Shown: positions 11,881-23,114, counted from the stretch's first letter. The stretch is 64,000 nt of DNA from Linum tenue (GCA_946122785.1 CAMGYJ010000011.1:5890001-5954000), one strand, 5' to 3'. Translations and numbers: made by a program. Notes: generated by a model from the sequence alone, not told the origin.

Positions 11881-13875
11881 GCTTATGGCGACTTAATTAT
11901 ACCTTGTGCCATTCTAATTTGATTTTGTCCTGTGTGAAGGTGCAATTGCGGAGTGTGGCAAAAGTGGTGCCTATTACTCTTGAACAGGCATAGAGCCATG
12001 TTTGCTGCATATTATGGACTTGAAATTGTGAACTTCGAAATGCTGTTAGTCTTGAATATGAAGAAAATGTTTCACTGTATTGGAAATTGGTTGTTTAAGC
12101 TTCTGATTGTACATTTTGTAGGTCTACATGCTGAAAGTCGAAGGCATTGCATTCAGATTTTTGCCAGATCCCTTCCAGATAAAGAACACATTGGAGGTTA
12201 GTTTTTGTAGATCTTGCAGTTGTGGTGGAAGTATTCCTTACGCGAAAGTATGCATCAACGAAATCGAAAAAGCTTTCTCTATGTCAATGATTCTGCTCTT
12301 AGTTGTCCACAATTTCCTCCTTTGATCATTATGATTTGAGTGTTCTTTTACCATGCTCTTATATTCCCCAAGTCTATCTTGCCATCATGCTGAAGCTGCG
12401 ACTACTGAGGAATAGAAGTTACTTTATGTTGTCACTAGATATAACTATTATAAGTTTTGTGTACTTGGTAAACAAATTTTGTATATCCTGTCAAGTGGAA
12501 TTCTTGCCAATGTTTGGAACCTCTCAGAATAATGAAGTACGTGAGCATATTCCTCATTTGTGTTCTGCTGCAAATCGAGTTTTGCTAACTCTAAGCTAAA
12601 GTGATATAACTCGGTGAAAGTAGTACAGGTGTGAAATATATGAACTAGTGCATTTCACTTTTTCCGTGGAAAACACCAATGCTCAAATCACTCTGTCAAC
12701 TTGTACAAACATGAACATCAATGTCAGCTTCATTCCTTACACTGCTTTTGATGTAGTGGTTCACTATAATCCTTGAAGAATCTGTGTACTGAATGAAGAC
12801 CATGTTTTCTAGTGATGCACAGTATGCGGAACATATTGACCAAGTGTCTTCACAATAATTTCATGCATGTCAAAAACACTATAGTTGGGCATAAAACCAC
12901 GTTATTTACTGAATGACGATCTGTTTTTTTTTCCTGCACAAGCAAAGAGACGGGGAACGTAGTACTTCATAGTCTGTCTCTTCCATGAGCTTTACTGTGA
13001 CCTGAACTATACCTGATTAATGCTGTTTCATGATCCCTCTTATACAGTCAGACCTTTTGGTAGTGAAGAACAAAAACATGCGGTTCTGCCCTATATATTT
13101 CCAAAAGGTATTCCAACCTCTGATATCCTTTAATAAGCTGTTTGCTCACTAGGCATACTCTAGCAAGTTTCAAGCTTAGTTGACAGATCCAATAACTTGT
13201 GCCTCGTGCAATGTAGGAAGAAATAGACAAGGAACTGGCGAAGGTTTCCAGGGCATCAAGAGGTGTGCTTCGCAATATAATGGTATGAATGGAATCCCTT
13301 GGAAGAGTTTGACTAAAGATTAGACATTTCCAGTGCTTTGTGATCGTTGCTTACTGATACATGCATGATCGTCCTTTTGTTCTTGATCGGTCTTGAGTTA
13401 AGCGCCAACTAATGGTTATGTCCATGTCTTAGGTTTTCGTTGCTGTATTCGAGTCTGTGTGTTATGATTGAGGAATATATGGCTCTACCAGCTTTGAGAT
13501 ATTTAGTGCAAAGAATAAGGTGAAAAATCCATGTTAGGTAATGCCAACTAAATTGAACTCTTGAATGACTGGCTGGCCAGGGATAATAATAGCAATAACA
13601 TGTAGGATTCAGTGCTCTCTATTGAGGATACGGGTTTTGTGATAGTTTTTTTACCCGTTCAGTTGGATATGACATTTTGATGAAACTCCTTCTGTGTTGA
13701 GATTTGACTGTGAGGGGTACCCCACTACATGTAATGTTCTTTTATCTCAGCAGGTGGGAAGCCTAGAAGATGTGCTGAGGAAAATGGAGGTAATGGTTTT
13801 GTTAGTTGAATCAGTGTACAGTATCGTTTGTTAGTATTCAGTATTGTATTGTGCTTAGTATCGTGTGGTTTTCGT
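11881..13875 (+). pseudogene. TIC22 exon block, copy 3
   Basis: The first exon (about 11940-11988) carries an internal deletion of about 15 bases yet stays in frame (VQLRSVAKVVPITLEQ), but its donor is GC rather than GT. The KVEGIAFRFLPDPFQIKNTLE exon is intact with good splice sites. The next exon reads SDLLVVKNKNMRFCPIYFQK. This is the least damaged copy. Confidence 0.8.
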
Positions 13876-15425
13876 GTTTATGGTGGCTTAATTATACCGT
13901 GTGCTTATTACTGTGTGAAGGTGCAACTGTGGCGAAAGGAACAGCGAAGTGCGGCGAAACTGGTGCCTATTACTTTTGAACAGGTACATAGCCATATTTG
14001 CTGCATATTTCGGGACTTGAAATTATGAACTTGGAATTGCCATGGAAATCGGCCGTTTAAGCTTCTGATTGTACATTTTGAAGGTATCCATGCTGAAGGT
14101 CGAAGGCATTGCATTCAGATTTTTGCCCGATCCTGTGCAAATAAAGAAGAGGTTTGTTTTGGTTAATTTTGCAGTTGTGGTGGAAGTATTCCTTCGGCGA
14201 AAGTATGCATCAACAAAGTCGAATAAGCTTTCTCTATGTCCATGATTCTGCGCTTAGTTGTCCATGCAATTGCCTCATTTGATCATTGTGAATTGAGTGT
14301 TCTTTTACCATGCTCTCATATTCCCTAAGTCTATCATGCCATCATGCTGATGTTGCGACTACTGAGGAATAGAAGGCTCATATTAAGTTTGTTTCTGCTC
14401 GAGTATATTTTGAGTTGAGAAGCAATATGCCCTTGTACTTTTTATCCTATTAGTGGTTAAGAAACATATTCCTTGCTTTGTAAGTTGTGGAAATTATAGA
14501 TAACATTTAAGAAGTTAACTTATGCCTCTGAGTCATCTGAGTCACTAATGATGAAGATCAATCTTATGTTTACCAGCTGAAAGCTTCTGACATAAGGAAT
14601 GGGTTTGACGGAGTTATGTTTTTCCAGGTATGTTGCTTGCATCACTATTATTTAGCTTTCCCTCATCAGTTCCAAGCATCATTAGTTAGCTTTTCCTCTT
14701 TAGTTGCAGCCGACTGATATGATGTCAAACATCTTTTGTTGTCCTTGAATGAGTCGTTTGCTCACTAGGCATACTCTAACAAGGTTTAAGCTATTAGTTG
14801 AAAGATTCAGTAATTTGTGCCTCGTCTAATGTAGGAAGACATGGACAAGGAACTTGCAAAGGTTTTGAGGGCATCAAGAGGCCTACCTCATAATATAATG
14901 CTATGAATCGAATCCCTTGGAAGAGCTTCACTCTGAAGATTAGACATTTTCAGTCCTTTATGATCGTTGTTTACTGATGCATGCATGCTCGTCTTTTTGT
15001 TCTTGATCAGTCTTCAGTTAAGCACCGACTAATGGTTATGTCCATGTGTTAGGTTTTAGTTGCTGTATTTGAGTCACCTTGTGTCTGTGTGTTGTGATTG
15101 GGGAGTATATGACTCAATACCAGCTTTGAGATAATTAGTGCAAAGAATAAAGTGAAAAATCCATCTTAGGAGATGCCAACTGAACTCTTGAATGGCTGTG
15201 TAGCCAGGGATAATAATTGCAATAACTTGTAGGATACATGATCTATTGAGCATACGTGTTTTGTGATAGTTTTTTTTACCAGTTCAGTTGGATGAGACAT
15301 TTTGATGATCTCCTATTTGTTTTGGTGCTTACTTTGAAACTCCTGTGTTGAGATTTGACTGTGTGATGTACTTTTATCTTAGCAGGCGGGGAGCCCAGGA
15401 GATGTTGCGAGGAAAATGGAGGTAA
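13876..15425 (+). pseudogene. TIC22 exon block, copy 4, with an exon the others lack
   Basis: The first two exons (about 13920-13982 and 14083-14149) are nearly open: VQLWRKEQRSAAKLVPITFEQ in part, then KVEGIAFRFLPDPVQIKK. Only this copy has the short exon LKASDIRNGFDGVMFFQ (about 14577-14627, with AG and GT flanks). It lacks the SDLLVV exon. The DMDKELAKVLRASRG exon (from 14835) has lost its donor, and the last exon reads GSPGDVARKME. The copies together hold all internal exons but no single copy does. Confidence 0.8.
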
Positions 15426-15429
15426 TTGA

Positions 15430-15807
15430 TCTGTTAGTTGGATCAGTGTTTACAATGTAAAGTATTGGTCGTCCGCTATTCATGTTGGACTCCATCAGTG
15501 TTTACAATGCTAACTCTCGACGGCTAACTTGTTGGAACCTGTACCGATTGCTTTCGGCTAGTCTTAGAGTTCGCGACATGCTAGTTTACATAAGCAGAGT
15601 CTGTTTTTTTTTAGCCTGGTGGTTGATTGACATGGAACCTGTACTTTTGCCTAGTCTTCAGAGTTTGGTGACGTGGAAGATTAAGCGATCCAGTCTTTTT
15701 TAGCCTGGCTACGCAGGAAGATTGCTTCAATCAAAGACAGCTTGATTGGCAATTATATATGTTATACAACTATCCATCATCATATCTTGCTGCTCTCTTC
15801 TCTTGGT
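15430..15807. other. Downstream of TIC22 remnant, nothing recognised
   Basis: No continuation of the TIC22 reading frame and no last exon are seen. Two 'tcagtgtttacaatg' phrases occur at 15441 and 15496, a small local duplication. Confidence 0.35.
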
Positions 15808-16029
15808 ATCCATGTGGGGACTAGATACTATAACAACACTCCTTTTGTTGTTATTGTAACAACACTAGTCTCCAACCAATAGGAAGCTAGGATTGTGATG
15901 ACTTTTTATTAAATGAGTTGACCTAGTGTAAAATCAAAGCAGGGGTATAATTGTCATTATGAAAAATATATTTTAAAAATAAAAAAAATAAAAAAAATAA
16001 AAAATAAAAATAAAAATATTTTTTATTTT

Positions 16030-16315
16030 CGGCCCAAAATTTTGGTCGCCGGAATCTGGTCGCCGGTCACCGGAATATGCTTTTTTGTCGCCGGAATATG
16101 CTATTTTGTCATCGGAATATGCCACCGTCGCCGGAATATGCTCACCGCGGTCGGAATATGCTTACCGGAATCGGAATCTAGTTATCGGGGCCGGAATATG
16201 CCTATCGGCGTCGGAATCTGCTAACTGACGGTCACCGGAGTTCAGTCAACGGTCTTCGTTGACCGGTCAACGGTCAACGACCACCGGTCAATGGTCAACG
16301 ACCACCGGTTGTTAT
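16030..16315. repeat. Short direct repeats, 'gccggaatatgc' and 'ggtcaacg' types
   Basis: About ten degenerate copies of GTCGCCGGAATATGCT lie between 16045 and 16225, then 'accggtcaacggtcaacgac' repeats to about 16310. They lie inside the Pack-MULE and read open on the plus strand, but the product is only a repeat translation. Confidence 0.7.
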
Positions 16316-16344
16316 GGTCTGCATTGTGAGATTTATGGTTTGGT

Positions 16345-17200
16345 TTCTCATATTTTTGTATGTCTTTTGTGGTTTGCTTTATCGTGTTTGTGGTTTGCAT
16401 TAAGAAGTTTCTGGTTTGCTTTATCGTGTTTGTGGTTTGCATTGAGAAGTTTCTGGTTTGCTTTCAAAAAATTTGTGGTTTGCATTGATGGGTTTCTGGT
16501 TTGTTTTAATATATTTGTGGTCTGCATTAGGACGTTTATGATTTGTTTTTTTGTGGTTTGATTTCTAGTGTTTGTGGTTTGCATTAGGAGGTTTCTGGTT
16601 TGCTTTCGAAAATTTTGTGGTTTGCATTGTGAGGTTTCTGGTTTATTTTAGGAGATTTGTGGTATGCATTCAGAGGTTTCTGGTGTGCTTTCGAAACTTT
16701 TATGGTTTGCTTTGCGAGGTTTCTGGTTTGTTTTAATATATTTGTGGTTTGCTTTGCGAGGTTTCTGGTTTGTTTTAATATATTTGTGGTCTGCATTAGG
16801 ACGTTTTTGGTTTGCTTTTTTGTGGTTTGATTTACTGTGTTTGTGGTTTGCATTAGAAGGTTTCTGGTGTGCTTTCGCAAATGTTGTGATTTGCTTTGTG
16901 GGGTTTGTGGTTTGTTTTAGAGGATTTGTGGTCTCCATTAAGAGGTTTTTGGTTTGCTTTTTTGTGGTTTTTTTTATCACGTGTGTGGTCTGCATTAGGA
17001 TGTTTCTGGTGTACCTATGAAAGACTTGTGGTTTGCTTTACCGTATTTGTGGTTTGCTTTACCGTATTTGTGGTTTGCTTTAGGAGATTTCTGGTGTGTT
17101 TTCGCAAATGTTGTGGTTTGCTTTGTAAAGTTTGTGGTTTGTTTTAGGGAATTTGTGGTCTGCACTAGGAGGTTTTTGATGTGTTTATTAAAGACTAATG
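16345..17200. repeat. 42-bp tandem array, about 20 copies
   Basis: The unit is roughly 'tttgtggtttgcatta' plus 'ggaggtttctggtttgctttc'. The best-preserved neighbours near 16385-16470 are exactly 42 bases apart. Because 42 is a multiple of three, both strands show long open frames (QTTN/KQTRN on minus, WFALRGFWF on plus). These are by-products of the repeat. The array lies inside the Pack-MULE. Confidence 0.8.
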
Positions 17201-17670
17201 ATTTGCATACCAATAACTCCTAAATGCATATAATAAACACAATAATATACTAAAATAGATTAAACCCCCTTCACAAGTATATACAAAACTTCTATTTATA
17301 TCAACCAAAAAATTACATATCACCGCACCCTCCTCATTCGGCCAGATTAGATGCCATTGTAGGGATATAAAACAAAGAGTCGATTTTGAGCCTATGCGTA
17401 CTACAATCTCTTGGATCCTCAATTCTGTCCCAATTTCCCCATACAAACAAATCCCTAATCCCCTCGCCACTTTGTATTCTCTATTCTATAACATAATCTA
17501 GAATCCCGACCCAACTCCCCCACTATACGCAGCTCGCCCGTCACTCTGCCCCGCCGTCGCAAAAAAAAAAAAAGAAAATGTTGAATTAGACAAAACATTG
17601 AGCAATAAGAGTTGAGGCCTTCAAACAATCCAAATGATTAGAGAATCAGAAGGAATCTTGAAATGCATAC

Positions 17671-18188
17671 TTGGAACATTGGAGTAATGCCAGTGCCTCC
17701 AGCTAGCATTCTGAATGCTTTCACTTGGTTGGGTTGATATTTGAAGCGCCCCTGAACGTTCAAGAATGTTAAAACCTTTTATGTTCACTATCAAGACATC
17801 AAAGGCGTGGCCTTAAACATAACGAGCAAATGGCTAGTTTAAGTAGTGATTCTTCTACCAAAGTGCAAGGAGACACTTCTCACTTCATACTGAAAATGCA
17901 ACCACATACAAAATGGCAATACTTATACCAGGATCCACTCAACATAGGTTCCACAATGTTTAATCAGGGTAAATAGAAAAGCCATTGCAACTCGAATGAG
18001 ACTTGATTATTGTGTTGTAGCTTAATCACGGGAAAAGCTAAGCAACCTATTAAAGACGAATCCATGCCAGACACCGAAAACTTCATCGCAAGGAATGGAA
18101 AGATCATTTACCTTAGCCGCTTTCACAGCCAAGTAATCACCTTCTGCAGCTATCGGAAGTGGTGAGACATTCGTCCTTGTGGATACAT
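17671..18188 (-). pseudogene. Captured NADH-cytochrome b5 reductase exons
   Basis: On the minus strand two exons of an NADH-cytochrome b5 reductase (CBR1 type) are recognisable. The upstream one (18188 to 18112) starts MYPQGRMSHHF after an AACAG acceptor, then has a stop (CGATAG) and a one-base loss (77 instead of 78 bases) before a GTAAAT donor. The downstream one (17751 to 17671) is a clean 27-codon exon GRFKYQPNQVKAFRMLAGG...GITPMFQ with TCAG acceptor and GTATGC donor. In the family this segment covers the end of the FAD domain and the start of the NADH-binding domain (GG-T/S-GITPM). The intron between is kept, so capture was from genomic DNA, not from mRNA. It is enclosed by MULE ends and cannot make the enzyme. 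Confidence 0.85.
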
Positions 18189-18299
18189 CTGTTGTTCATA
18201 CGATTCTAGAATCAGGAACGGAATACAGAACAAAGACAATGCTAATGAAGCAAAGCCTTAAAAATGCTCCGAGTTTAGAGACAACCTTTAATGATGCAG

Positions 18300-18680
18300 A
18301 AAACCTGCAGGAGGCGCCGTCGTACAATCACCACCAGAAAGTGGGCGGCGGCGGGAACGAGACGAAAATTGTTGTTGCGATTCCGACGGAGGATGATGTA
18401 AACGACGGAGAGACGAGATCTGTCAGGAACCCGATTTTGCGGCGCCACCGCTACGGTTATTGTGGAGATTTGCAGTCGCTGACCTGCGAGGCGCCGCCAT
18501 CACCAGATCTACAACGACAGAGGTTATCGGCGGCGACAGGAGTGTGAAGGAGTGGCTGCGACTCGTTTGAATCGCCGGCGGCGCCGGAAGGAGAAAAAAA
18601 CATCAGGAGGACTGGCGACCCGGCGTCGGAAGAAAGAAGAATGGCGTGGGATGAGAGGAGATCCACAGGGATGAGAGGGG
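18300..18680. other. GC-rich captured fragment of unknown origin
   Basis: Base composition jumps to GC-rich here, unlike the flanks. The plus strand is open from 18179 to 18547 and the minus strand from 18457 to 18666. The composition resembles a plant first exon taken up by the Pack-MULE, but no family is recognised on either strand. Confidence 0.45.
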
Positions 18681-18774
18681 ATTGAGATTTACGGATTAGA
18701 AAATTAATTTTTTAATTTTATTTTGTTAATTTCCCTTTTTACCCCTGTGATTACTATAACAACACTTATTGTGT

Positions 18775-20279
18775 GGGTTAATTGCAAGGTTGGTCACTAT
18801 GATTACTAAAAACGTTCATGTTTGGTCACTCGAAATATTTAATTCCGTTCATAGTCACTAGAATTAATCAAACAGTCCAAATTTGGTCACTCTCATTTTG
18901 TCTCCGTCAATTTCCGTTAACACCGTTAGTATTTTGCTGACATGGCTAACAGAAGTGATGATTCACTCAAATTTAATAAATAAATAAACTCAACCCCACA
19001 TAAGAAAACTTGCCATGTCATCAATCACTCAACCTAACCACATTTTACCCGACCCTCTTCTTCAACCTTCCAGGAATTTCTCCCAAACCAAATCAAATCC
19101 ACCACCCACCACCAACACCCTCTCCGCACCATCGTCGCTACCACCTCTCCGGACTCCGGCAACAACAACACGCCAACACCACAACCACTAGTCCGTTCCC
19201 TAACCCTCCACTATTGGCGCCATCCTCAAATCCATCACCACCAGCCCGTTCCTCTTCCTCGCCCGAGCCAGATTGACTGTCAGATCTGCAACCAATCCGT
19301 TCCTCTTCCTCAAATCCACTTCATCGGTTTCTGATGGCGTTCCAGAAATGCCACAAAACTATTAAAACAACTCCTTACAGATTCCCCTCCGCCAGATCCT
19401 TGCCGTATTATCCGCCGACGAACCAATCCTTCTCCTACTCCAGAAAGACCGGTCACATGTGCCACAGTTCAACACCAAACCATCGGCGCTCAGCACCATC
19501 GCATTTACCGCCGACTTGTGCTTCTCCATCGTTGGGAAGTGGCAAGGAGTCTTATTCTCATCCTTTCTCAGATCTGCTCCACCTCCTCCTCCTTATCCGC
19601 CACCATCGCCAAACCCTCAGCCGGATCCAACACCAAATCCGCCGCCAAATCCTCCACCATTACGAAACCCCTTAACCTCTGCTTCATATTTCCCAGCAAA
19701 ATCCCTCGTCAAGAGACTGCCCACAAGAACCTGAAAGCAAACCAATTATAAGACAACAAGTCTCATATACTACTTCCCTTCCCCATTCTTGGCTTCTGTT
19801 TTGGGATGGATCTTTTGAAATGGAGGGGAAACTTGATTTGGTAAAGTATGATGAAAATATGATCTTCTTATAACCCAAAACATGTTTTTGATTTTGATCA
19901 GAGGTGGCCGTTCTGGATTTGGAGACAAGATGGGGAAGATGAGATGAACGAGGAAGGAGGAAGAAGGTTCGGGTCGGTCGGTCGGGTCAAATAGAGAAGA
20001 ATATAGAAAGGGTTGGGTCATGGGTGGGGTTGGGTCGATTTTGATGATGTGGCGGGTTGGGTATTATTTTTGTTGGATTAAAATTAGCTGATTAGGCACT
20101 TCTGTTAGCCACGTCAGCAAATAACGGGCTTAGTTAATGGAGACTGACGGAGACTAACGGAGAGTGACCAAATTTGGACTGTTTGATTAATTCTAGTGAC
20201 TGTGAACGGAATTAAATATTTCGAGTGACCAAACATGAACGTTTTTAGTAATTACAGTGACCAACCTTGCAATTAACCC
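18775..20279. mobile_element. Nested MULE, 1505 bp, with 10-bp target duplication
   Basis: The ends GGGTTAATTGCAAGG and CCTTGCAATTAACCC are inverted copies, flanked by CTTATTGTGT at 18765-18774 and 20280-20289. The terminal arms (about 18775-18960 and 20095-20279) repeat 'ttggtcactc' phrases and match the truncated copy near 1250-1382. The interior, about 19060-19740, is C-rich and proline-rich in translation (a possible captured fragment; family not recognised). Confidence 0.85.
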
Positions 20280-20317
20280 CTTATTGTGTTGTTATTCTAT
20301 CCGCACCCATCCATGTG

Positions 20318-21061
20318 AATGTGATGAACCAAGTAAAGTAGCCTTCTGACGTTTCTATGGAGTTTAAGTTTTAACCAGACAGGCTGGTGATGAGGATTAG
20401 AATGTGCTTTTCCCCCCTTCCTTTTCAACCTAGTAGTATCTCCAGATCCGGGCCTGGGTATAGCCCATTCTCCATGGGCCCATATTTTCTTTCAGTTTAA
20501 CTAAAGTAGAGCATTGAATGCACTAATCCTTGGGCCGGCCAGCTAGTCTTCAACCCAAGGAAATCCCTCAATAGTCAATATGAAATGACCCGTGGAACTC
20601 ACCCATTGCCACATAGCCTCCCCTTCCCTCTTTTATATAATCCTCACGATCTCACCTTAAATCATTGTTGTTGTTAGATTGATGCGGGGCACACGATTTT
20701 TGTTTCTAGAGAGCTCATTGTGTCTCTATATATCGTGTTTCTAGCAAAATAACTACAGCATTGCTCGTTGATTTTGAACTAAAAAAAATGTCAATAGCAT
20801 TTTGTATCACTTTAATATTGCAAATTAACAGAGAATTAGATAAAAGGGTAAACTTGTTATGTTTTAATATTAAAAGGGTACAAAATGCTATTAACTCAAA
20901 AGATAATAATTGATATAATTGTGTAGTTCGGTTGCTTCAATTTTGGGATTATGACTCCATGCATACAATAGGATGAGGGTTTATGCCCATGTACGAATGC
21001 GTAGTTGATGGTTTTAAGTGTGTTCGAGGGATAATATTTTTTTTTGTTTACTTTGAGTACA
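20318..21061. other. Intergenic DNA, nothing recognised
   Basis: There is a TATA-like 'ttttatataat' near 20632 with a C-rich leader-like stretch before it, but no open frame follows. The rest is AT-rich. Confidence 0.35.
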
Positions 21062-21069
21062 GGCGAGGG

Positions 21070-21532
21070 TAGTGATGGCAATGGGTCGGGGCGGGTACCT
21101 CAATACCCATGCCCCACCTCATGCTAGTACGAGTCGGGGCGGGTAATACCCGCGCGGGTACAGGGCAGGGCGGGTCGACCCACTCTTACATGCTATTTGA
21201 GAAAAATACACACACAATTTTACTTTTTATGATAAAACGAAGGGGAAAAGACTTGATGAATGAATAATAGTGATAATATAATAAGTAATTGAGTCTATTT
21301 AGTTGAAAGATCAAGTCTAACTAGTTGAATAAAAACCAAAATAGGAGATATATGAATGGATGGGGTAAAAAATTGACCTAGAACGGGCTAAAAATGGGGC
21401 GGGTCGGGGCAGGGCGGGGCGGAAGTTGATACCCATGCCTCGCCCCATGCTAATGCGGGTCGGGTAATACCCGCCCCATTGCGGGTCAGGTCGGGTATTA
21501 CCCGGCGGGGTGGGTTCAAATTGCCATCCCTA
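21070..21532. mobile_element. hAT-like MITE, 463 bp
   Basis: It begins TAGTGATGGCAATGGG and ends AATTGCCATCCCTA, flanked by GGCGAGGG at 21062-21069 and 21533-21540. The subterminal 'ggggcgggtaatacccgc' tracts match the degraded copy at 46471-46913. Confidence 0.85.
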
Positions 21533-21600
21533 GGCGAGGGTGGGATAATCATATGTAATAACTGGTTAGACCGGACACTACTTTTATAAAAATACTCTTA

Positions 21601-21952
21601 GGGGTCGTTTGGAAGTTGCGATTGTTAAATAGATGTATTGTTGAGAATGCATGTATAATATTATACATGTATTGTCGAATTTGATGCATTGTAGAATACA
21701 ATGTTTGGTATGTGTGATTGTGTATGTCGCATCAGCTAAAAGCTGAGACAAAACAATCTCAACTCAACTATCTCAACAATCACAACTAAAAGTTGAGATA
21801 TAACAATCACTCAAAATGAGTGATAGTTTCTGTCACAGCACAGAAACAATCCATGTATTGTTTCTGTTAAAAAAACAAAAAAACGATGCATTGTAAACAA
21901 TACATGCATAATGACAATCTCAACAAAACTATCGCAACTTCCAAACGACCCC
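21601..21952. mobile_element. PIF/Harbinger-like MITE, 352 bp
   Basis: The ends GGGGTCGTTTGGAAGTTGCG and CGCAACTTCCAAACGACCCC are perfect inverted copies flanked by TTA on both sides. A TTA/TAA 3-bp target fits the PIF/Harbinger (Tourist) group. It is non-coding, and related ends occur at 27702 and 63627. Confidence 0.85.
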
Positions 21953-22391
21953 TTATTAAACCGTTTGTCATAATCGAACTCCGGAAGACTTGAAAAGAAG
22001 AATAGAAAAATATTTCTTAACTATTCTTACTTTCTTATTCAAAATATAAAAAAATAGATATCATTATATAGATCATACTTAATGAGTTCTTTCTCATATA
22101 AAATTTTCTAGATTTTAAGTTAAAGCGAAAAAGATATGTAAATATACTATTGTATATCATGATATTATTACCATGGTAAAATCATGATGTGTGTAATGAA
22201 CTCCTACAAAGAGGAAGAGGTGATATATGACACTGATTTGGTTACAGCCAATGTAATTATTTTGAAGGGTTTTTTGGTTTTTGCTCGGTACGAAATATAT
22301 ATCATAGTTAATACATTTTTTCTAACCCAATTAAAAAAAATTGAATTATAAAAAGTAAGGTGTGATTGTTTAAAAGTATCCTTTTTTTCTG

Positions 22392-22588
22392 AATTTCGTG
22401 TGAGTCAAAGAAAATAAGAACTTGCAAAATTTATCAATCCACCCTCCTTGTTCCTATATAAATTGTGGATCATTCATACCAAATCTAATAAATAAATGGA
22501 GATTATAGTTTTGTACTTAACACTCTCATATTTTATTATTGTAGTAAGTATTGGACAATAAACTTGAATCATCTTTTCTTTTCTTGAT
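22392..22588 (+). repeat. Direct repeat copy 1, promoter plus small exon
   Basis: This ~197-bp block is nearly identical to 23421-23619, with an 832-bp insertion between the copies. Each holds a TATA box (TATATAAA, 22455-22462) and a short frame. The duplication suggests a local copy of a gene's 5' end. Confidence 0.75.
22496..22561 (+). CDS. Orphan small ORF, signal-peptide-like exon (copy 1)
   Basis: The 21-codon frame starts at an ATG about 35 bases after a TATA box and reads as one hydrophobic stretch (MEIIVLYLTLSYFIIVVSIG). It looks like a signal peptide or membrane anchor. A consensus donor GTAAGT lies at 22544-22549, so this may be the first exon of a secreted-peptide gene whose other exons are missing. 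Family not recognised. The hydrophobic pattern is kept in the second copy, but too few changes exist to prove selection. Confidence 0.35.
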   Translation: MEIIVLYLTLSYFIIVVSIGQ

Positions 22589-22779
22589 GGGACAGGTTAC
22601 GGTGATTACTGTGAAATAGCAATCACCGTGGTTACTAAGGGCAAATTGGGTATAACACAAAATTTATTAATTACCTTTTTTAACAAATTATATTTCACAA
22701 AATACCAATACTATTGCAGATTTAATCAATATTACTACATGCAAATAAATACCATTACATGATAATCAATACCAATGCA

Positions 22780-23005
22780 AAAAAAAAAAAAAAAAACCAA
22801 TGCGAAAATACTACCACTACAGAAAAATAACACTACCATTTCACAAAAAAATAATATGCTTATATGATAATCACTACCAATGCGGAAAAAATAATACCAA
22901 TGCGAAAAACACAAACACTACGAAAAAATCACTACCAATGCGTAAAAAAGCAATACCAATGCGAAAAAACATTACCACTGCGAAAAAATCACTACCAATG
23001 CGGGG
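22780..23005. repeat. Degenerate 'accaatgcgaaaaa' minisatellite
   Basis: About ten copies of ACCAATGCGAAAAA-like units occur at 18-20 base spacing. They create open frames full of Lys/Asn/Tyr on the plus strand that are not genes. Confidence 0.7.
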
Positions 23006-23072
23006 GAAAATCAGATCTAGATTTTTTATTCATTCCACCTTTTTCGGCCACAATCATCTCCCAAAGAGAGAG

Positions 23073-23074
<2 letters not shown>

Positions 23075-23112
<38 letters not shown>
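23075..23112. repeat. (GA)n microsatellite
   Basis: An uninterrupted GA run of about 37 bases. Confidence 0.95.

Positions 23113-23114
<2 letters not shown>

Larger units (their letters stand above)
7328..15425 (+). pseudogene. TIC22: TIC22-like pseudogene with amplified internal exons
   Basis: TIC22 is a chloroplast protein-import component of the intermembrane space at the inner envelope. The first exon (about 7328-7708) encodes TVSNTNNEFVLISDP and IRLLCFRQE, signature stretches of the Tic22 family. Later exons encode VPITLEQ, KVEGIAFRFLPDP, SDLLVVKNKNRRFCPIYF, a DIDKELAKVSRASRG segment and VGSLEDVLRKME, in family order. The gene is broken: the likely start ATGGAGCCG reaches a stop after six codons, the transit-peptide region shifts frame before the conserved part, and the last family exon is not seen. 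Downstream of exon 1 the exon block is repeated four times. A spliced working product is very unlikely. The family assignment is from remembered Tic22 sequence features. Confidence 0.85.
15817..20308. mobile_element. Pack-MULE, 4.5 kb with nested insertion
   Basis: ATCCATGTG is duplicated at 15808-15816 and 20309-20317. The ends are imperfect inverted copies that share GATA and ATAACAACAC. A 9-bp duplication with such ends fits a Mutator-like element. The right end was split by a second MULE (18775-20279); without it the element is about 3 kb. Cargo: a 'gccggaatatgc' repeat block, a 42-bp tandem array, cytochrome b5 reductase exon fragments and a GC-rich unknown fragment. No transposase is seen. 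Confidence 0.75.

Noticed and set aside
16348..17223. Several open frames of 66-118 codons on both strands (QTTN/KQTRN and WFALRGFWF types)
   Set aside because: They are translations of the 42-bp tandem array, whose period is a multiple of three; there is no start context, no domain, and both strands are open at once.
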